Positions 5,488 through 16,145 of a stretch of DNA of 24,337 nt are shown here, in pieces. A model generated the notes under the pieces. That model saw nothing but the letters and a program-made list of their open reading frames with translations, made no database searches and was not told the origin of the DNA. The DNA is taken from NCBI GenBank assembly GCA_002408385.1, contig DHSB01000179.1, positions 50,952 through 75,288 on the forward strand, read 5' to 3'. The position numbers were made by a program, and so were the translations under genes. The stretch's first letter is position 1. The number at the start of each line of letters is the position of its first letter. Source of the stretch: Myxococcales bacterium UBA5297 (GTDB lineage: Bacteria; Myxococcota; Myxococcia; Myxococcales; UBA5297).

Positions 5488-7884
5488 CTACGGCAGCACG
5501 CCCGCGCCGAACTCGAGCACGACCGGCGGGTCACCCGGGCGCGGACTGAACGGGAAGGCGAGCTCGAGGCGCAGCACCCCGGCCGGCGAGTACCACCGCG
5601 CGCCGAACCCGGCCGAGTAGAACAGCCCGAGCGGCAGGTTGGGGTCGGACGGCTCGCCGGCGAGAAAGGTGTTGCCCGCGTCGATGAAGACCACGCCGTT
5701 CAAGCGAAAGCGGGCGACGACCGGGATCTCCAGCTCGATCCCGAAGAGCGCCTGCGCCGTTCCCCCGATGTCGACCACCTCCTCCCTGCCCGCCTCGTCG
5801 ACGAGGACGATGGTGGGCGCGATCGAGCGGTAGCGGTAGCCGCGCAGGGTGTCGAAGCCGCCGAGGAAGAAGCGCTCGGAGACGGGGAGCACCTGGTCGC
5901 CGATAGGGTCGACGTACCCGAGCAAGGCTCGCGCGCGCAGCAGGAGCTCCGGCGGCAGCGGGAACGACCAGCGGAAGACCCCCGCCAGCCGCAAGAAGCG
6001 GATGTCGGCGCCCAGGAACCGGGGCGAGAGCTCGGCGGACGCGAGCAGCAACCGGCCGCGCGGCGTGAGCTGGAGCGTCTCGGGGGCCTCGTAGGCCGCA
6101 GTCAGGGCCAGCGAGCTGATGAGGCCGCCGGCAAACAGCGGCGCGACCTCCGGAGGCAGCGGTGGGGCGCCGAAGATGTCCACGTTCTGGAAGGCGTAGG
6201 CGAGGATTCCCGAGAACCCCTCGAGCCGCGGCCCGAAGCGGCCGAAGGGCAGCCGGTAGTTGACGACCCCGCCGAGCGAGCGGCGCGTGAAGTCGGGGTA
6301 CTCGAGGCGGGACCACGCTCCGTCGAGCGCCAGGTTGCCCGGCGAGCCGAACAGGTACGGCTCGGAATAGGCGAGGGCGACCGTGGAGCGCAGCGCGGAG
6401 AGCTGGGCCTGCGCCGAGGCGGACCGGCCAGTGCCGAAGATGTTGCGCTCGAGCAGCAGCAACGTGCCCACGACCTTCTCGTCGCTCGAGATGCCGAACG
6501 AGAGCTGATAGCCCAGCGTCTCGCCCTCCTCGATCTCGACGCGAAGACCGACGGCGCCCTCCTCGCAGTTGCCGATCCTCTGGATGTCGACCCGATTGAA
6601 GATCCCCAGGGCGCGAAGCCGCTCGATGCTTTGCCTGATGGCCTCGGCGGTGAACGGGTCGCCCGACTCGAAGGCGAGCTCTCGCAGCACGACCCGCTCG
6701 CGGGTGCTGGTGTTGCCGGTGACCTCGATCTTGCCGACGCGGGCCTTCTCGCCCGGCTCGACTCGGTAGGTGAGATCGAGCTCCTCGGCCCCTTCGCGCC
6801 GCTCGAAGCTCGGGACGATGCGCGCGCAGGCGTACCCGAGGTTCTGCAGGCGGGTGGCGATGGCCTCCGAATCCGCCGACACCTGCGAGCGGTCGATCAA
6901 CGCCCCCACCTCGCTGCCGACGAGCTCGCGCAGCCTCTCCTCCGAGAGCACCGTGGTGCCCGCAAAGCCGATGCTCGCGATCCGGTACTGCGTGCCCTCC
7001 TCGACCCGGAAGGTGATGGTCGCCCTTCGCCGCTCGTCATCGAAACCGACCTCGGACTCGACCCGCGCCTGGACGAACCCGCGGTCGAAGTAGAAGGCCT
7101 CTATCCGCTCGAGGGCTTGCTGGACGCGGTCCGGCGTGTAGACCGAGGTCCCGGTGATCCGCGTGAGGAGGCTGGTCTCCCGCAGCCTGATCGCGCCGAG
7201 CAGCTCGTCGGCCCGCTCGGTCGAGACCCCCTCGAAGCGGATCTCCTCGATGCGCACCCGCGGCTTCTCCTGGACTTTCAGCGCGACCTCGGCCTTGCCC
7301 TCGCCTTTCGGCTCGAGCATCGCCTGGACCTCGGTGAACGCGTAGCCGCGCTCGGAGTAGAGCCGCTCGACGCGCGCGGCCTCCTCGACCAGCTCGGCCT
7401 GGCTGACGACGTCGCCGCGCTCGATGCGCAGGACCTCCTCGATCTCCTCCGCTCGCAGCGCACGCTCGCCGGTGATGCGAATCCGCTCGACCACCGGCCG
7501 TTCCTCGACCTCGACGAGGTAGGCGACCCCAGCGTCGAGCGGCTCGACGGAGATCCGCACATCGGTGAACTGCCCGAGCGCGTAGACGCGCCGCAGATCG
7601 GCCGGCGTGCTCGACGGCTCGAACGCCTGCCCGACCGATTGCGTGAGCACCGAGACGATCGACTCGCGCCGGACCCGACGGTTGCCGGCGACGCGGATCT
7701 CGCGAATCGTCCTGCCCGCCAGCTCCTGCGCGGCCACCGCGGCGTCGCCCTCCTCGACCGGCGAAGCTGCGTCGGGGTCGGAGGTCTCCTGCGCGTGGGC
7801 GGCAGCTCCGAGCGCCAGGCAGAGGCAGGCAAGAGAGCAGCGGGCCGTCCCGAAGAGACATCGGCGAAGGAGTCGTTTCCCCAC
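5488..7884 (-). CDS. bamA: Omp85-family outer membrane assembly protein, BamA-like
   Basis: A 798-residue precursor with a Sec signal peptide (about 1-31, cleavage after AHA). Five POTRA domains follow at roughly 58-125, 127-207, 208-300, 300-376 and 378-455. Each shows a beta-x-G-N/x pattern such as IREIRVAGNRRV and VGKIEVTGNTST. A 16-strand-type barrel runs from about 455 to the end. FFLGGFDTLRGYRYRS is the conserved loop-6 region, with LRGY in place of the canonical VRGF. Five POTRAs favour BamA (insertion of beta-barrel proteins) over TamA, which has three. The last residues, FGAGVLP, lack the usual terminal aromatic. The start is GTG at 7884 behind a G-rich stretch. None of the usual bamA neighbours (rseP, skp, lpxD) is present, so it could be a paralogue rather than the essential copy. 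Confidence 0.85.
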   Translation of the reverse strand: MGKRLLRRCLFGTARCSLACLCLALGAAAHAQETSDPDAASPVEEGDAAVAAQELAGRTIREIRVAGNRRVRRESIVSVLTQSVGQAFEPSSTPADLRRVYALGQFTDVRISVEPLDAGVAYLVEVEERPVVERIRITGERALRAEEIEEVLRIERGDVVSQAELVEEAARVERLYSERGYAFTEVQAMLEPKGEGKAEVALKVQEKPRVRIEEIRFEGVSTERADELLGAIRLRETSLLTRITGTSVYTPDRVQQALERIEAFYFDRGFVQARVESEVGFDDERRRATITFRVEEGTQYRIASIGFAGTTVLSEERLRELVGSEVGALIDRSQVSADSEAIATRLQNLGYACARIVPSFERREGAEELDLTYRVEPGEKARVGKIEVTGNTSTRERVVLRELAFESGDPFTAEAIRQSIERLRALGIFNRVDIQRIGNCEEGAVGLRVEIEEGETLGYQLSFGISSDEKVVGTLLLLERNIFGTGRSASAQAQLSALRSTVALAYSEPYLFGSPGNLALDGAWSRLEYPDFTRRSLGGVVNYRLPFGRFGPRLEGFSGILAYAFQNVDIFGAPPLPPEVAPLFAGGLISSLALTAAYEAPETLQLTPRGRLLLASAELSPRFLGADIRFLRLAGVFRWSFPLPPELLLRARALLGYVDPIGDQVLPVSERFFLGGFDTLRGYRYRSIAPTIVLVDEAGREEVVDIGGTAQALFGIELEIPVVARFRLNGVVFIDAGNTFLAGEPSDPNLPLGLFYSAGFGARWYSPAGVLRLELAFPFSPRPGDPPVVLEFGAGVLP

Positions 7885-8221
7885 GAAGAGCCCCCCGCGG
7901 CGATGGACGCCGCTTCCGATCGTCGGGCGCGGGCAGGCGCTGGCACACGCCGCCGAAGCGGCCCACTCGAAGACGGCCCAGAAGATGCGGAGCGAGCCGC
8001 TCGCGGGTCAACCGAGCCGGGGACTTCGCGAACGCCTCCTTCCGAAGGCGAACGGTCAAGTCCGACCGCAGCCGAGCATCGCGCTTGGCCCGCGCGCGAG
8101 CAGGCGAAAGCCGGCGGCGGCATCCCGCGCCTGGCCCGCGGCAGGCACACAATGAGAAGTCCCCTCTCCCGCGCTTGCGCGAGAAGAGGGGACTAAGGGG
8201 AGCGGCGGGGCGCCCGCGCGC
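7885..8221. other. Intergenic gap between terC and the bamA-like gene
   Basis: These 337 bp hold no supported gene. Near the bamA-like start is a 6-bp-stem hairpin (arms 7897-7902 and 7908-7913). Near the terC end is the large hairpin at 8158-8194. The middle is GC-rich, with only short chance-like palindromes. A promoter for the bamA-like gene must lie here if it is not read through from terC, but I see no convincing one. Confidence 0.5.
8158..8194 (-). terminator. Terminator-like hairpin downstream of terC
   Basis: A perfect 10-bp outer stem (AGTCCCCTCT at 8158-8167 with AGAGGGGACT at 8185-8194) encloses a 5-bp CGCGC/GCGCG stem with a TT loop. It begins 27 bp after the terC stop on the minus strand. 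The sequence after it is only mildly T-rich, so termination may be partial. CCCCTCTCCCGCG-type hairpins recur in many GC-rich genomes. Confidence 0.6.
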
Positions 8222-9202
8222 CTACTCTCCGGAGCCCACCTGCGGCTTCTGTGGCTCGGGCTCTGTCGCGGGCAGCGCCTTCTCGCGCCGATCCACGATC
8301 ACCGAGGCGACGATCGAAGCGGTCAGCAGGCTGGCGACGACGACGAGCGAGCCGAGCGGCGGCATCTTGAAGAAGTCGACGAGCACCATCTTCACGCCGA
8401 TGAAGGCGAGCACGAACGCCAAGCCGACGTTGAGGTAGCGGAACTTGCCCATCACTCCGGCGAGCAGGAAATAGAGCGCCCGCAGGCCCAGGATGGCGAA
8501 GATGTTCGAGGTGTAGACGACGAAGGTGTCTTGGGTGACCGCGAGGACCGCAGGGATCGAGTCGATGGCGAAGACCACGTCGGTCGCCTCGATGACCACC
8601 AGGACGACCAGCAGACGCGTCGCTATCCACTTGCCCTTCTCCTTGATGAAGAAGTGCTCCGAGGAGAGGTCGTCGCTGACGTGGAACAGCTTGCAGACCA
8701 GCCGATAGGCGAAGTTCTTCTCCGGATGGACCTCCTCGTTCTTGCTGAACAGCAGCTTGGCGCCCGTGTACACGAGGAACGCGCCGAAAACGTAGAAGAG
8801 GAAGTGGAACTTCGAGAGCAGCGCGACGCCCACGAAGATGAAGATCGCCCGCATGACCAGCGCGCCGAGGATGCCCCAGAACAGCACGCGGCGCTGCAGG
8901 TCCTGCGGTATCTGGAAGAACGAGAAGATGACGATGAAGACAAACAGGTTGTCCACCGACAGCGACTTCTCGAGCAGGTAGGCGGTGAAGTATTCGAGCG
9001 TGCGGTCGGCGCCGATGAACGGCGAGACGGCGAGGCCGAAGACGATGGCCAGCCCTATCCAGACCGCCGACCAGATCGCTGCTTCCTTGGTGCTCGACCC
9101 GTGGTGCTTGTTGTGCACGCCCAGGTCGATCGCCAGGCTGACCAGGACGACGACCGCGAAGACTATCCAAAGAACCAAGCTGCCCGATGACTCCATGCCC
9201 AT
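8222..9202 (-). CDS. TerC/Alx-family integral membrane protein
   Basis: A 326-residue protein with about eight to nine hydrophobic segments and the TerC family hallmarks. These are an acidic residue in the first helix (LAIDLG, about 23-28), EKSLSVDNLFVF, and IEATDVVFAIDSIPAVLAVT. Relatives such as E. coli Alx are linked to manganese export and pH response; others confer tellurium resistance. A metal-ion transport role is therefore likely but not proven. I chose the ATG at 9202 because GGAG lies 5-6 nt upstream and the protein then begins like Alx, with a short lead into the first helix. ATGs at 9244 and 9196 are alternatives. No other tellurite genes are nearby. I looked upstream for a yybP-ykoY manganese riboswitch and did not recognise one. 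Confidence 0.88.
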   Translation of the reverse strand: MGMESSGSLVLWIVFAVVVLVSLAIDLGVHNKHHGSSTKEAAIWSAVWIGLAIVFGLAVSPFIGADRTLEYFTAYLLEKSLSVDNLFVFIVIFSFFQIPQDLQRRVLFWGILGALVMRAIFIFVGVALLSKFHFLFYVFGAFLVYTGAKLLFSKNEEVHPEKNFAYRLVCKLFHVSDDLSSEHFFIKEKGKWIATRLLVVLVVIEATDVVFAIDSIPAVLAVTQDTFVVYTSNIFAILGLRALYFLLAGVMGKFRYLNVGLAFVLAFIGVKMVLVDFFKMPPLGSLVVVASLLTASIVASVIVDRREKALPATEPEPQKPQVGSGE

Positions 9203-9498
9203 GCGCGCTCCGATGGCAAATACCAACGAGGGCACCGACGACATGCTTCCCGATCGTGTCTCGCACCCCTCTTGCCAGCGGGCGCCGCGACCCTCGTCGC
9301 GCGCAAGTCCTAGTCCTTGGCCGGGGGTGCCGCAAGCTATTTGACAGTCGCTCTCAGTGTGAGCCGGGCAGCCAAGCGCCCGTGCGCCCAAGAGATCACC
9401 GGGCCGGCAGGTCGACCGGCTCCTCGCGCCGCATCAGAGACCCGAGACGCCGGCCGCGGAGGGGAAGCAAACGCCAGCATCGAGCGGAGAAGACCTCT

Positions 9499-10518
9499 CT
9501 AGTCGGCCGCGCCCCTGGCACCGTGAGCCCGCGCCAGCCAGAGATAGAAGTCGCCGCTGGAGGGCGCGAAGCGCTCGAGAGGCTCGAACCCCGCGCCTTC
9601 GAGCATCGCCCGAGCGCTCTCCGGGGTGAACTTGCGGCTGATCTCGGTGCGCACTGTCTCGCCGGCCCGAAACGAGACCTCCATGCCGAGCCGCTCGATC
9701 CTCACCGTCTGCGCGACGCGCGAGCGCAGGTGCATCTCGATCTGCTTGGCGACGCGGTCGTAGAAGGCGAGGTGCTCGAAGCGGGCGAGGTTGAAGGTGC
9801 CGCCGAGCCTGCAGTTGATGACCCGAAGGACGTTGAGGTTGAAGCGCGCGGTGACGCCGCGACTGTCGTCGTAGGCCGCGGCGAGCCTGCCCGGATCCTT
9901 GTCCATGTCGGTTCCCAGCAGCAGGGTCGCCCCCGCGCCGGTGGCGCTGGCGAGCCCGCCGAGCAGCCGCGCTGCGTCCTCGGGACCGAAGTTGCCGATG
10001 GTGCCGCCGAGGAAGGCCACCAGCACCTGCCGACCCTTGGGCAGCCTTTCGAGCGGCCGCTCGAGGTCGGCGACGAGCCCATGGACCCTCAACCAGGGAT
10101 AGGCCTCGAGCAGCTCCCCGGCGCTGCCGCGGAGCGTCGCCTCGTCGAGGTCGACGGGCACGTAGAGCGCGCTGCCCGCTCGCCTGCCGAGCGCATCGAG
10201 CAGCAACCGCGTCTTGCGCGAGGAGCCGCTGCCCAGCTCGACCAGGCACCGAGCGCCGGCCAGGGCCACGATGTCCGCGGCGTGCCGCTCGAGCAGCACC
10301 CGCTCGGTGCGCGTGGGGTAGTACTCGGGCAAGAGGCAGATCTGCTCGAAGAGCTCGCCCCCGCCCTCGGCGTACAGGTGCTTTGACGCCAGCCACTTCG
10401 GCTCGCAGGCGAGCCCCCGCCTGACATCCGTTGCGAGCGTGTCGACCTCGTGAGAACCGATCAGGCGCTCGATGTGAAGGCGTTCGGCGGCTGGTGTCGG
10501 GGGCTGGGCTTCTTGCAT
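9499..10518 (-). CDS. egtD: L-histidine N-alpha-methyltransferase, EgtD-like
   Basis: A 339-residue SAM-dependent methyltransferase of the EgtD family, which trimethylates histidine to hercynine in ergothioneine biosynthesis. The N-terminal block PKWLASKHLYAEGGGELF followed by LPEYYPTRTE (about 40-72) is diagnostic. The SAM motif VELGSGSSRKT is at 93-103. Residues matching the histidine-binding set known from mycobacterial EgtD appear present: N176 in IGNFG, the Tyr of FYDRVAKQIEMHL, and E292/S294 in RTEIS. No egtB, egtC or egtE is in the window, so the pathway must be completed elsewhere or use another sulfur-transfer route. The ATG at 10518 is the first Met before the conserved domain. An in-frame ATG at 10656 would add 46 residues unlike the family. 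The start codon lies inside a strong inverted repeat. Confidence 0.88.
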   Translation of the reverse strand: MQEAQPPTPAAERLHIERLIGSHEVDTLATDVRRGLACEPKWLASKHLYAEGGGELFEQICLLPEYYPTRTERVLLERHAADIVALAGARCLVELGSGSSRKTRLLLDALGRRAGSALYVPVDLDEATLRGSAGELLEAYPWLRVHGLVADLERPLERLPKGRQVLVAFLGGTIGNFGPEDAARLLGGLASATGAGATLLLGTDMDKDPGRLAAAYDDSRGVTARFNLNVLRVINCRLGGTFNLARFEHLAFYDRVAKQIEMHLRSRVAQTVRIERLGMEVSFRAGETVRTEISRKFTPESARAMLEGAGFEPLERFAPSSGDFYLWLARAHGARGAAD

Positions 10519-10563
10519 GGGCGCGAAACTGGCCGCGCCCTCCCCTCCACAGAAGCCCAGCCC
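10501..10563 (-). promoter_or_regulatory. Inverted repeat enclosing the egtD start codon
   Basis: The arms 10501-10513 and 10551-10563 are perfectly complementary over 13 bp. Between them lies a second hairpin (GGCGCG 10520-10525 with CGCGCC 10534-10539) and a GGGGAGGG stretch that could be the ribosome site. In the egtD mRNA the 5' arm would pair with codons 2-6, placing ATG (10518-10516) inside the structure. This looks like a translational control hairpin, although a repeat element is an alternative. Confidence 0.5.
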
Positions 10564-10701
10564 GGGGCAACCGATTCGGGGCAGGGGCGCACCGCCAGGC
10601 TCCCGTCCAGAAGCCGAGCGCCAGGGCGACCGACACGAAGGCTGGCCCTCCTGCATCGCCGGGCGGGCGGCCAGGCGCCGACGCCGAGCGAGCCCGCCGG
10701 T

Positions 10702-10707
10702 GATAAT
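10702..10707 (+). promoter_or_regulatory. Possible -10 element for the OmpA-family operon
   Basis: GATAAT matches the -10 consensus at five of six positions and is the only AT-rich hexamer in the 265-bp divergent region. No good -35 lies at the right distance. The rest of the region has degenerate direct repeats: the segment 10550-10574 resembles 10608-10633. Confidence 0.3.
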
Positions 10708-10783
10708 CGCGACCGGTTGAGGTAAAGCCTTGAGTCGAGCGGCCTCGCAGGCTGCCCGGGAGAGGAGACCGAAGGAGGCCATG

Positions 10784-11797
10784 ATGCGCGCGGTCGTAAC
10801 GATGCTTGCCGTGCTCAGCCTGCCTGCGCTCGCGCGGGCGGAGGCGGTCGATTTCAACCTGGTCGGCAAGGTGCTCGCCGGCAGTCGCGACAAGCCCGTG
10901 ATTACCATCTCGGCCAACGAGCAGACCGACGGCGTGGAGGTCGTCCTCACGCGTGACGACGGCAAGGTCTTCAAGCACAAGACCGGCCCGCTGCGCCCGG
11001 GGGCGACCAAGAGCTTCCCGATACCGGTCACCCCGGGCCAAGAGCGCCGCTTCAAGGGGTCGATGAAGGTGACCGTCGACGGCCAGGCCCAGAGCGCCAA
11101 CTTCGAGTTCGCCTCCGAGGTCGTCACCCCGGCGACGATCACCTACGACCAGGTCGACCTCGCGGCCCACACGCTCGTGCTCAAGAGCACCCGCGAGACC
11201 ACCAAGGTCGAGCTCGAGGTGACGAGCGACGAGGGCCAGACCCTCGGCCAGACCGAGGTCACCTTCGATGACGCGGCCGCCGGCGCCCCGCTGCCGGTCT
11301 CGTGGAACCAGGCCGACGGCACCGTCCTCAAGATAGCGATCAAGGTCCACGACCCCGACGGCTTCTACTACGGCCTCGAGCTCTACCCCTGGCGCATCGA
11401 CATCCCGCACGAAGAGGTCAACTTCGCCACCAACAGCTTTGCCCTCGACAAGAGCGAAGAGCCCAAGCTCGACAGCTCGTTCGAGCAGATCTCCGACGCG
11501 GTGGCCCGCTACGGCCGCTGGGCGGAGATCAAGCTCTACATCGCCGGCCACACCGATACGGTGGGCGACCCGCGCTCGAACCGCACGCTGTCGATCAAGC
11601 GGGCCCGCTCCATCAGCCAGCACTTCCGCAAGAAGGGCCTGCGCGTCCCGATCTTCTACGAGGGCTTCGGCGAGGAGGCGCTCAAGGTCGCCACACCCGA
11701 CGAGACCGACGAGTCGCGCAACCGGCGCGCCGACTACGTCATCGCGGTCGAGCCCCCGTCCATCCACGGCAGCGCAAGCTGGAAACGACTCCCATAG
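10784..11797 (+). CDS. Secreted OmpA-family peptidoglycan-binding protein
   Basis: A 337-residue precursor with a Sec signal peptide (1-19, cleavage after ARA). About 190 residues of unrecognised beta-rich sequence follow, then an OmpA C-terminal domain from about 210 to 320. That domain shows LYIAGHTDTVGD near 252-259, then SNRTLSIKRARSIS and ESRNRRADYVI. It carries the Asp and Arg that bind diaminopimelate in peptidoglycan. The protein is therefore expected to sit in the periplasm anchored to the cell wall. ATG-ATG occurs at 10781 and 10784. AGGAGG sits 2 nt before the first but 5 nt before the second, so I chose the second. The next gene starts 9 bp after the stop, so the two are probably cotranscribed. 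Confidence 0.85.
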   Translation: MRAVVTMLAVLSLPALARAEAVDFNLVGKVLAGSRDKPVITISANEQTDGVEVVLTRDDGKVFKHKTGPLRPGATKSFPIPVTPGQERRFKGSMKVTVDGQAQSANFEFASEVVTPATITYDQVDLAAHTLVLKSTRETTKVELEVTSDEGQTLGQTEVTFDDAAAGAPLPVSWNQADGTVLKIAIKVHDPDGFYYGLELYPWRIDIPHEEVNFATNSFALDKSEEPKLDSSFEQISDAVARYGRWAEIKLYIAGHTDTVGDPRSNRTLSIKRARSISQHFRKKGLRVPIFYEGFGEEALKVATPDETDESRNRRADYVIAVEPPSIHGSASWKRLP

Positions 11798-11806
11798 AGC
11801 CCACGC

Positions 11807-12328
11807 ATGTCGCGCCTCAGCGTTCTGCTTCTCGCCACCGTCCTGCTCGCTCCGTCGCTCGCCCGCGCCGAGTTGCTGCTGCGCGCCCCCTCGCTCAACG
11901 CGGCGGCTGCCCGGACCGCGCCCGAGCTGGAGCTGCTCAAGCCGGTGCTCACCGCGCCGCAGCTTCGCCTCGACGAAGGCCCCAAGCGCCGCTCGGCTCT
12001 CTGGGCGGCCATCCCCTTTGGCGTCGGTCAGTTCGCGAACGATCAGCCGGTCAAAGGCACCCTCTTCTTCGCCGCCGAGACGCTCGCGTTCGGCACCTTC
12101 GCCGGCGCGCTGGCCGCCTTCGAGGTGAGCAAGGTGCGCGGCGAGCTCTTCAAGTGGGGCGAGTTCGAGGACCCGGCCGCGGCGCAGCGGCTCTCGACGG
12201 TCTCGGTCATCGCCTTCTGGAGCGGAGTGGGCATCGCCGCCCTCGGCATCCTCGACGCCTTCTACAACCGGCCGGACGAGGAGCGGGGGGTGGCGCTCGG
12301 CCCCGGGGCGGTGGCGTTCCGGTTCTGA
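11807..12328 (+). CDS. Small exported membrane protein of unknown function
   Basis: A 173-residue protein with a cleavable signal peptide (about 1-21, ARA^E). A linker of about 40 residues and two hydrophobic stretches follow: PFGVGQF...LFFAAETLAFGTFAGALAAF around 69-103 and VIAFWSGVGIAALGILDAFY around 134-153. The G-x-GQF...NDQ...KG pattern and the later hydrophobic pair resemble the DUF5683-type layout of small envelope proteins, but I do not assign it firmly. The protein ends in FRF, a terminal aromatic like outer-membrane proteins. It begins 9 bp after the OmpA-family stop with a weak ribosome site, suggesting translational coupling and a joint envelope role. Confidence 0.75.
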   Translation: MSRLSVLLLATVLLAPSLARAELLLRAPSLNAAAARTAPELELLKPVLTAPQLRLDEGPKRRSALWAAIPFGVGQFANDQPVKGTLFFAAETLAFGTFAGALAAFEVSKVRGELFKWGEFEDPAAAQRLSTVSVIAFWSGVGIAALGILDAFYNRPDEERGVALGPGAVAFRF

Positions 12329-12352
12329 CCGCGCTCGCGAGTCGCGGGCGGA

Positions 12353-12615
12353 CCTCTCGGCGCGTAATCGCCGGCTCGTCGAGCCGGCAGGCATTCCACG
12401 GCGCGATCATCGCCGCCCTGGGCGACGAGAAGCCGTTACGCGGCGCGTAGTCGGCCCTCCGAGCGACGAGAGGGCGATTACCCGACGTGCAACCGGCTCT
12501 CCGAACGGCGAAGCGGGCGTTACGCGGCGGGTAATCCGCTCACGAGCGACCGGCACACAATTACGAGACGGGTAGGCCGCTTCCTGCACGACGAGAGGAG
12601 CGTTACGCGGCGCGT
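12353..12615. repeat. Degenerate 41-42 bp tandem repeat, six units plus partial
   Basis: Unit starts fall at 12353, 12394, 12436, 12478, 12520, 12561 and 12603, spaced 41 or 42 bp. A truncated unit may extend left to about 12331. Each unit opens with a version of TTACGCGGCGCGTA, itself the palindrome TACGC-GGC-GCGTA in its best copy (12437-12449). Second halves differ in sequence, yet most contain a hairpin. Examples are 12370-12388 (8-bp stem), 12454-12475 (6 bp), 12537-12548 (5 bp) and 12578-12602 (bulged 7 bp). The array fills most of the gap between the small exported protein gene and the helicase gene. Mixed 41- and 42-bp units break any reading frame, which argues against coding. Confidence 0.8.
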
Positions 12616-12826
12616 CGGTGCTGGAAACAGCTACACGCACCTGCGGATGGTGGCTCCGCACCTCGTCGACCGAAGCTCCCTCATCCATCCCCACCGAAAC
12701 GCCCCACCCGCGCCCGGGCCACTACGGCGCCCCGCCAAGACCATTTCGCGATCGGCCGCCCGCACTCCCGACGGTTCCTTGGCGGCCGGCAACCTCTCAG
12801 GTTCCAAAAAACTCACTTCGTCTTCG
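12616..12826. other. Noncoding stretch upstream of the SNF2 gene
   Basis: Between the tandem repeat and the putative helicase promoter I see no supported gene, RNA or strong hairpin. The segment is less GC-biased near 12800-12830, where CCAAAAAACT occurs, and may carry upstream promoter elements. Confidence 0.4.
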
Positions 12827-12871
12827 TTGCCCCGCCGCTTCTCGCGTGTTGTATAGGTGCGCCTTCGCACC
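12827..12871 (+). promoter_or_regulatory. Possible SNF2 promoter and leader hairpin
   Basis: TTGCCC (12827-12832) and TATAGG (12852-12857) are separated by 19 bp and could be a weak -35/-10 pair. GGTGCG-CCTT-CGCACC (12856-12871) is a perfect 6-bp hairpin ending 8 nt before the ATG. No Shine-Dalgarno sequence is visible, so the hairpin may shape access to the start codon. Confidence 0.35.
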
Positions 12872-12879
12872 GCTCGCCC

Positions 12880-16050
<3,171 letters not shown>

Positions 16051-16099
16051 GCGGCGAACGCGGTGTCTCTTCGCGGGGGTAGACCAGGCCCGGCCGCCG

Positions 16100-16123
16100 G
16101 TAGGGGCGAATAGCAATGCGCCC
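16100..16123. repeat. 24-bp REP-like palindromic repeat, copy B
   Basis: Second copy of the element at 3581-3604, differing at 3 of 24 positions. GGGCG and CGCCC flank a 10-nt centre. It sits between the convergent stop codons of the SNF2 gene and treZ. A further hairpin (GGCCG 16141-16145, CGGCC 16149-16153) has the treZ stop codon as its loop. Confidence 0.7.
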
Positions 16124-16145
16124 GGCTGCGATTCGACCATGGCCG

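Noticed and set aside
9203..9498. Possible yybP-ykoY manganese riboswitch or small gene upstream of terC
   Set aside because: The conserved loop sequences of that riboswitch are not seen, and no short frame has a ribosome site. Only generic GC inverted repeats are present.
9434..12394. A 986-codon minus-strand frame overlapping egtD and the OmpA genes
   Set aside because: Low-complexity antisense or out-of-frame translation; egtD and the plus-strand genes have clear family motifs in other frames.
12353..12615. CRISPR array
   Set aside because: Units are degenerate throughout, with no constant repeat of 24-37 bp alternating with unique spacers, and no cas genes are nearby.
12407..12694. Minus-strand 95-codon frame with repeated RRVT/RRVI peptides over the tandem repeat
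   Set aside because: No ribosome site, and 41-bp units shift the frame so the peptide repeat is lost in half of the array. It is best explained as translation of a noncoding repeat.
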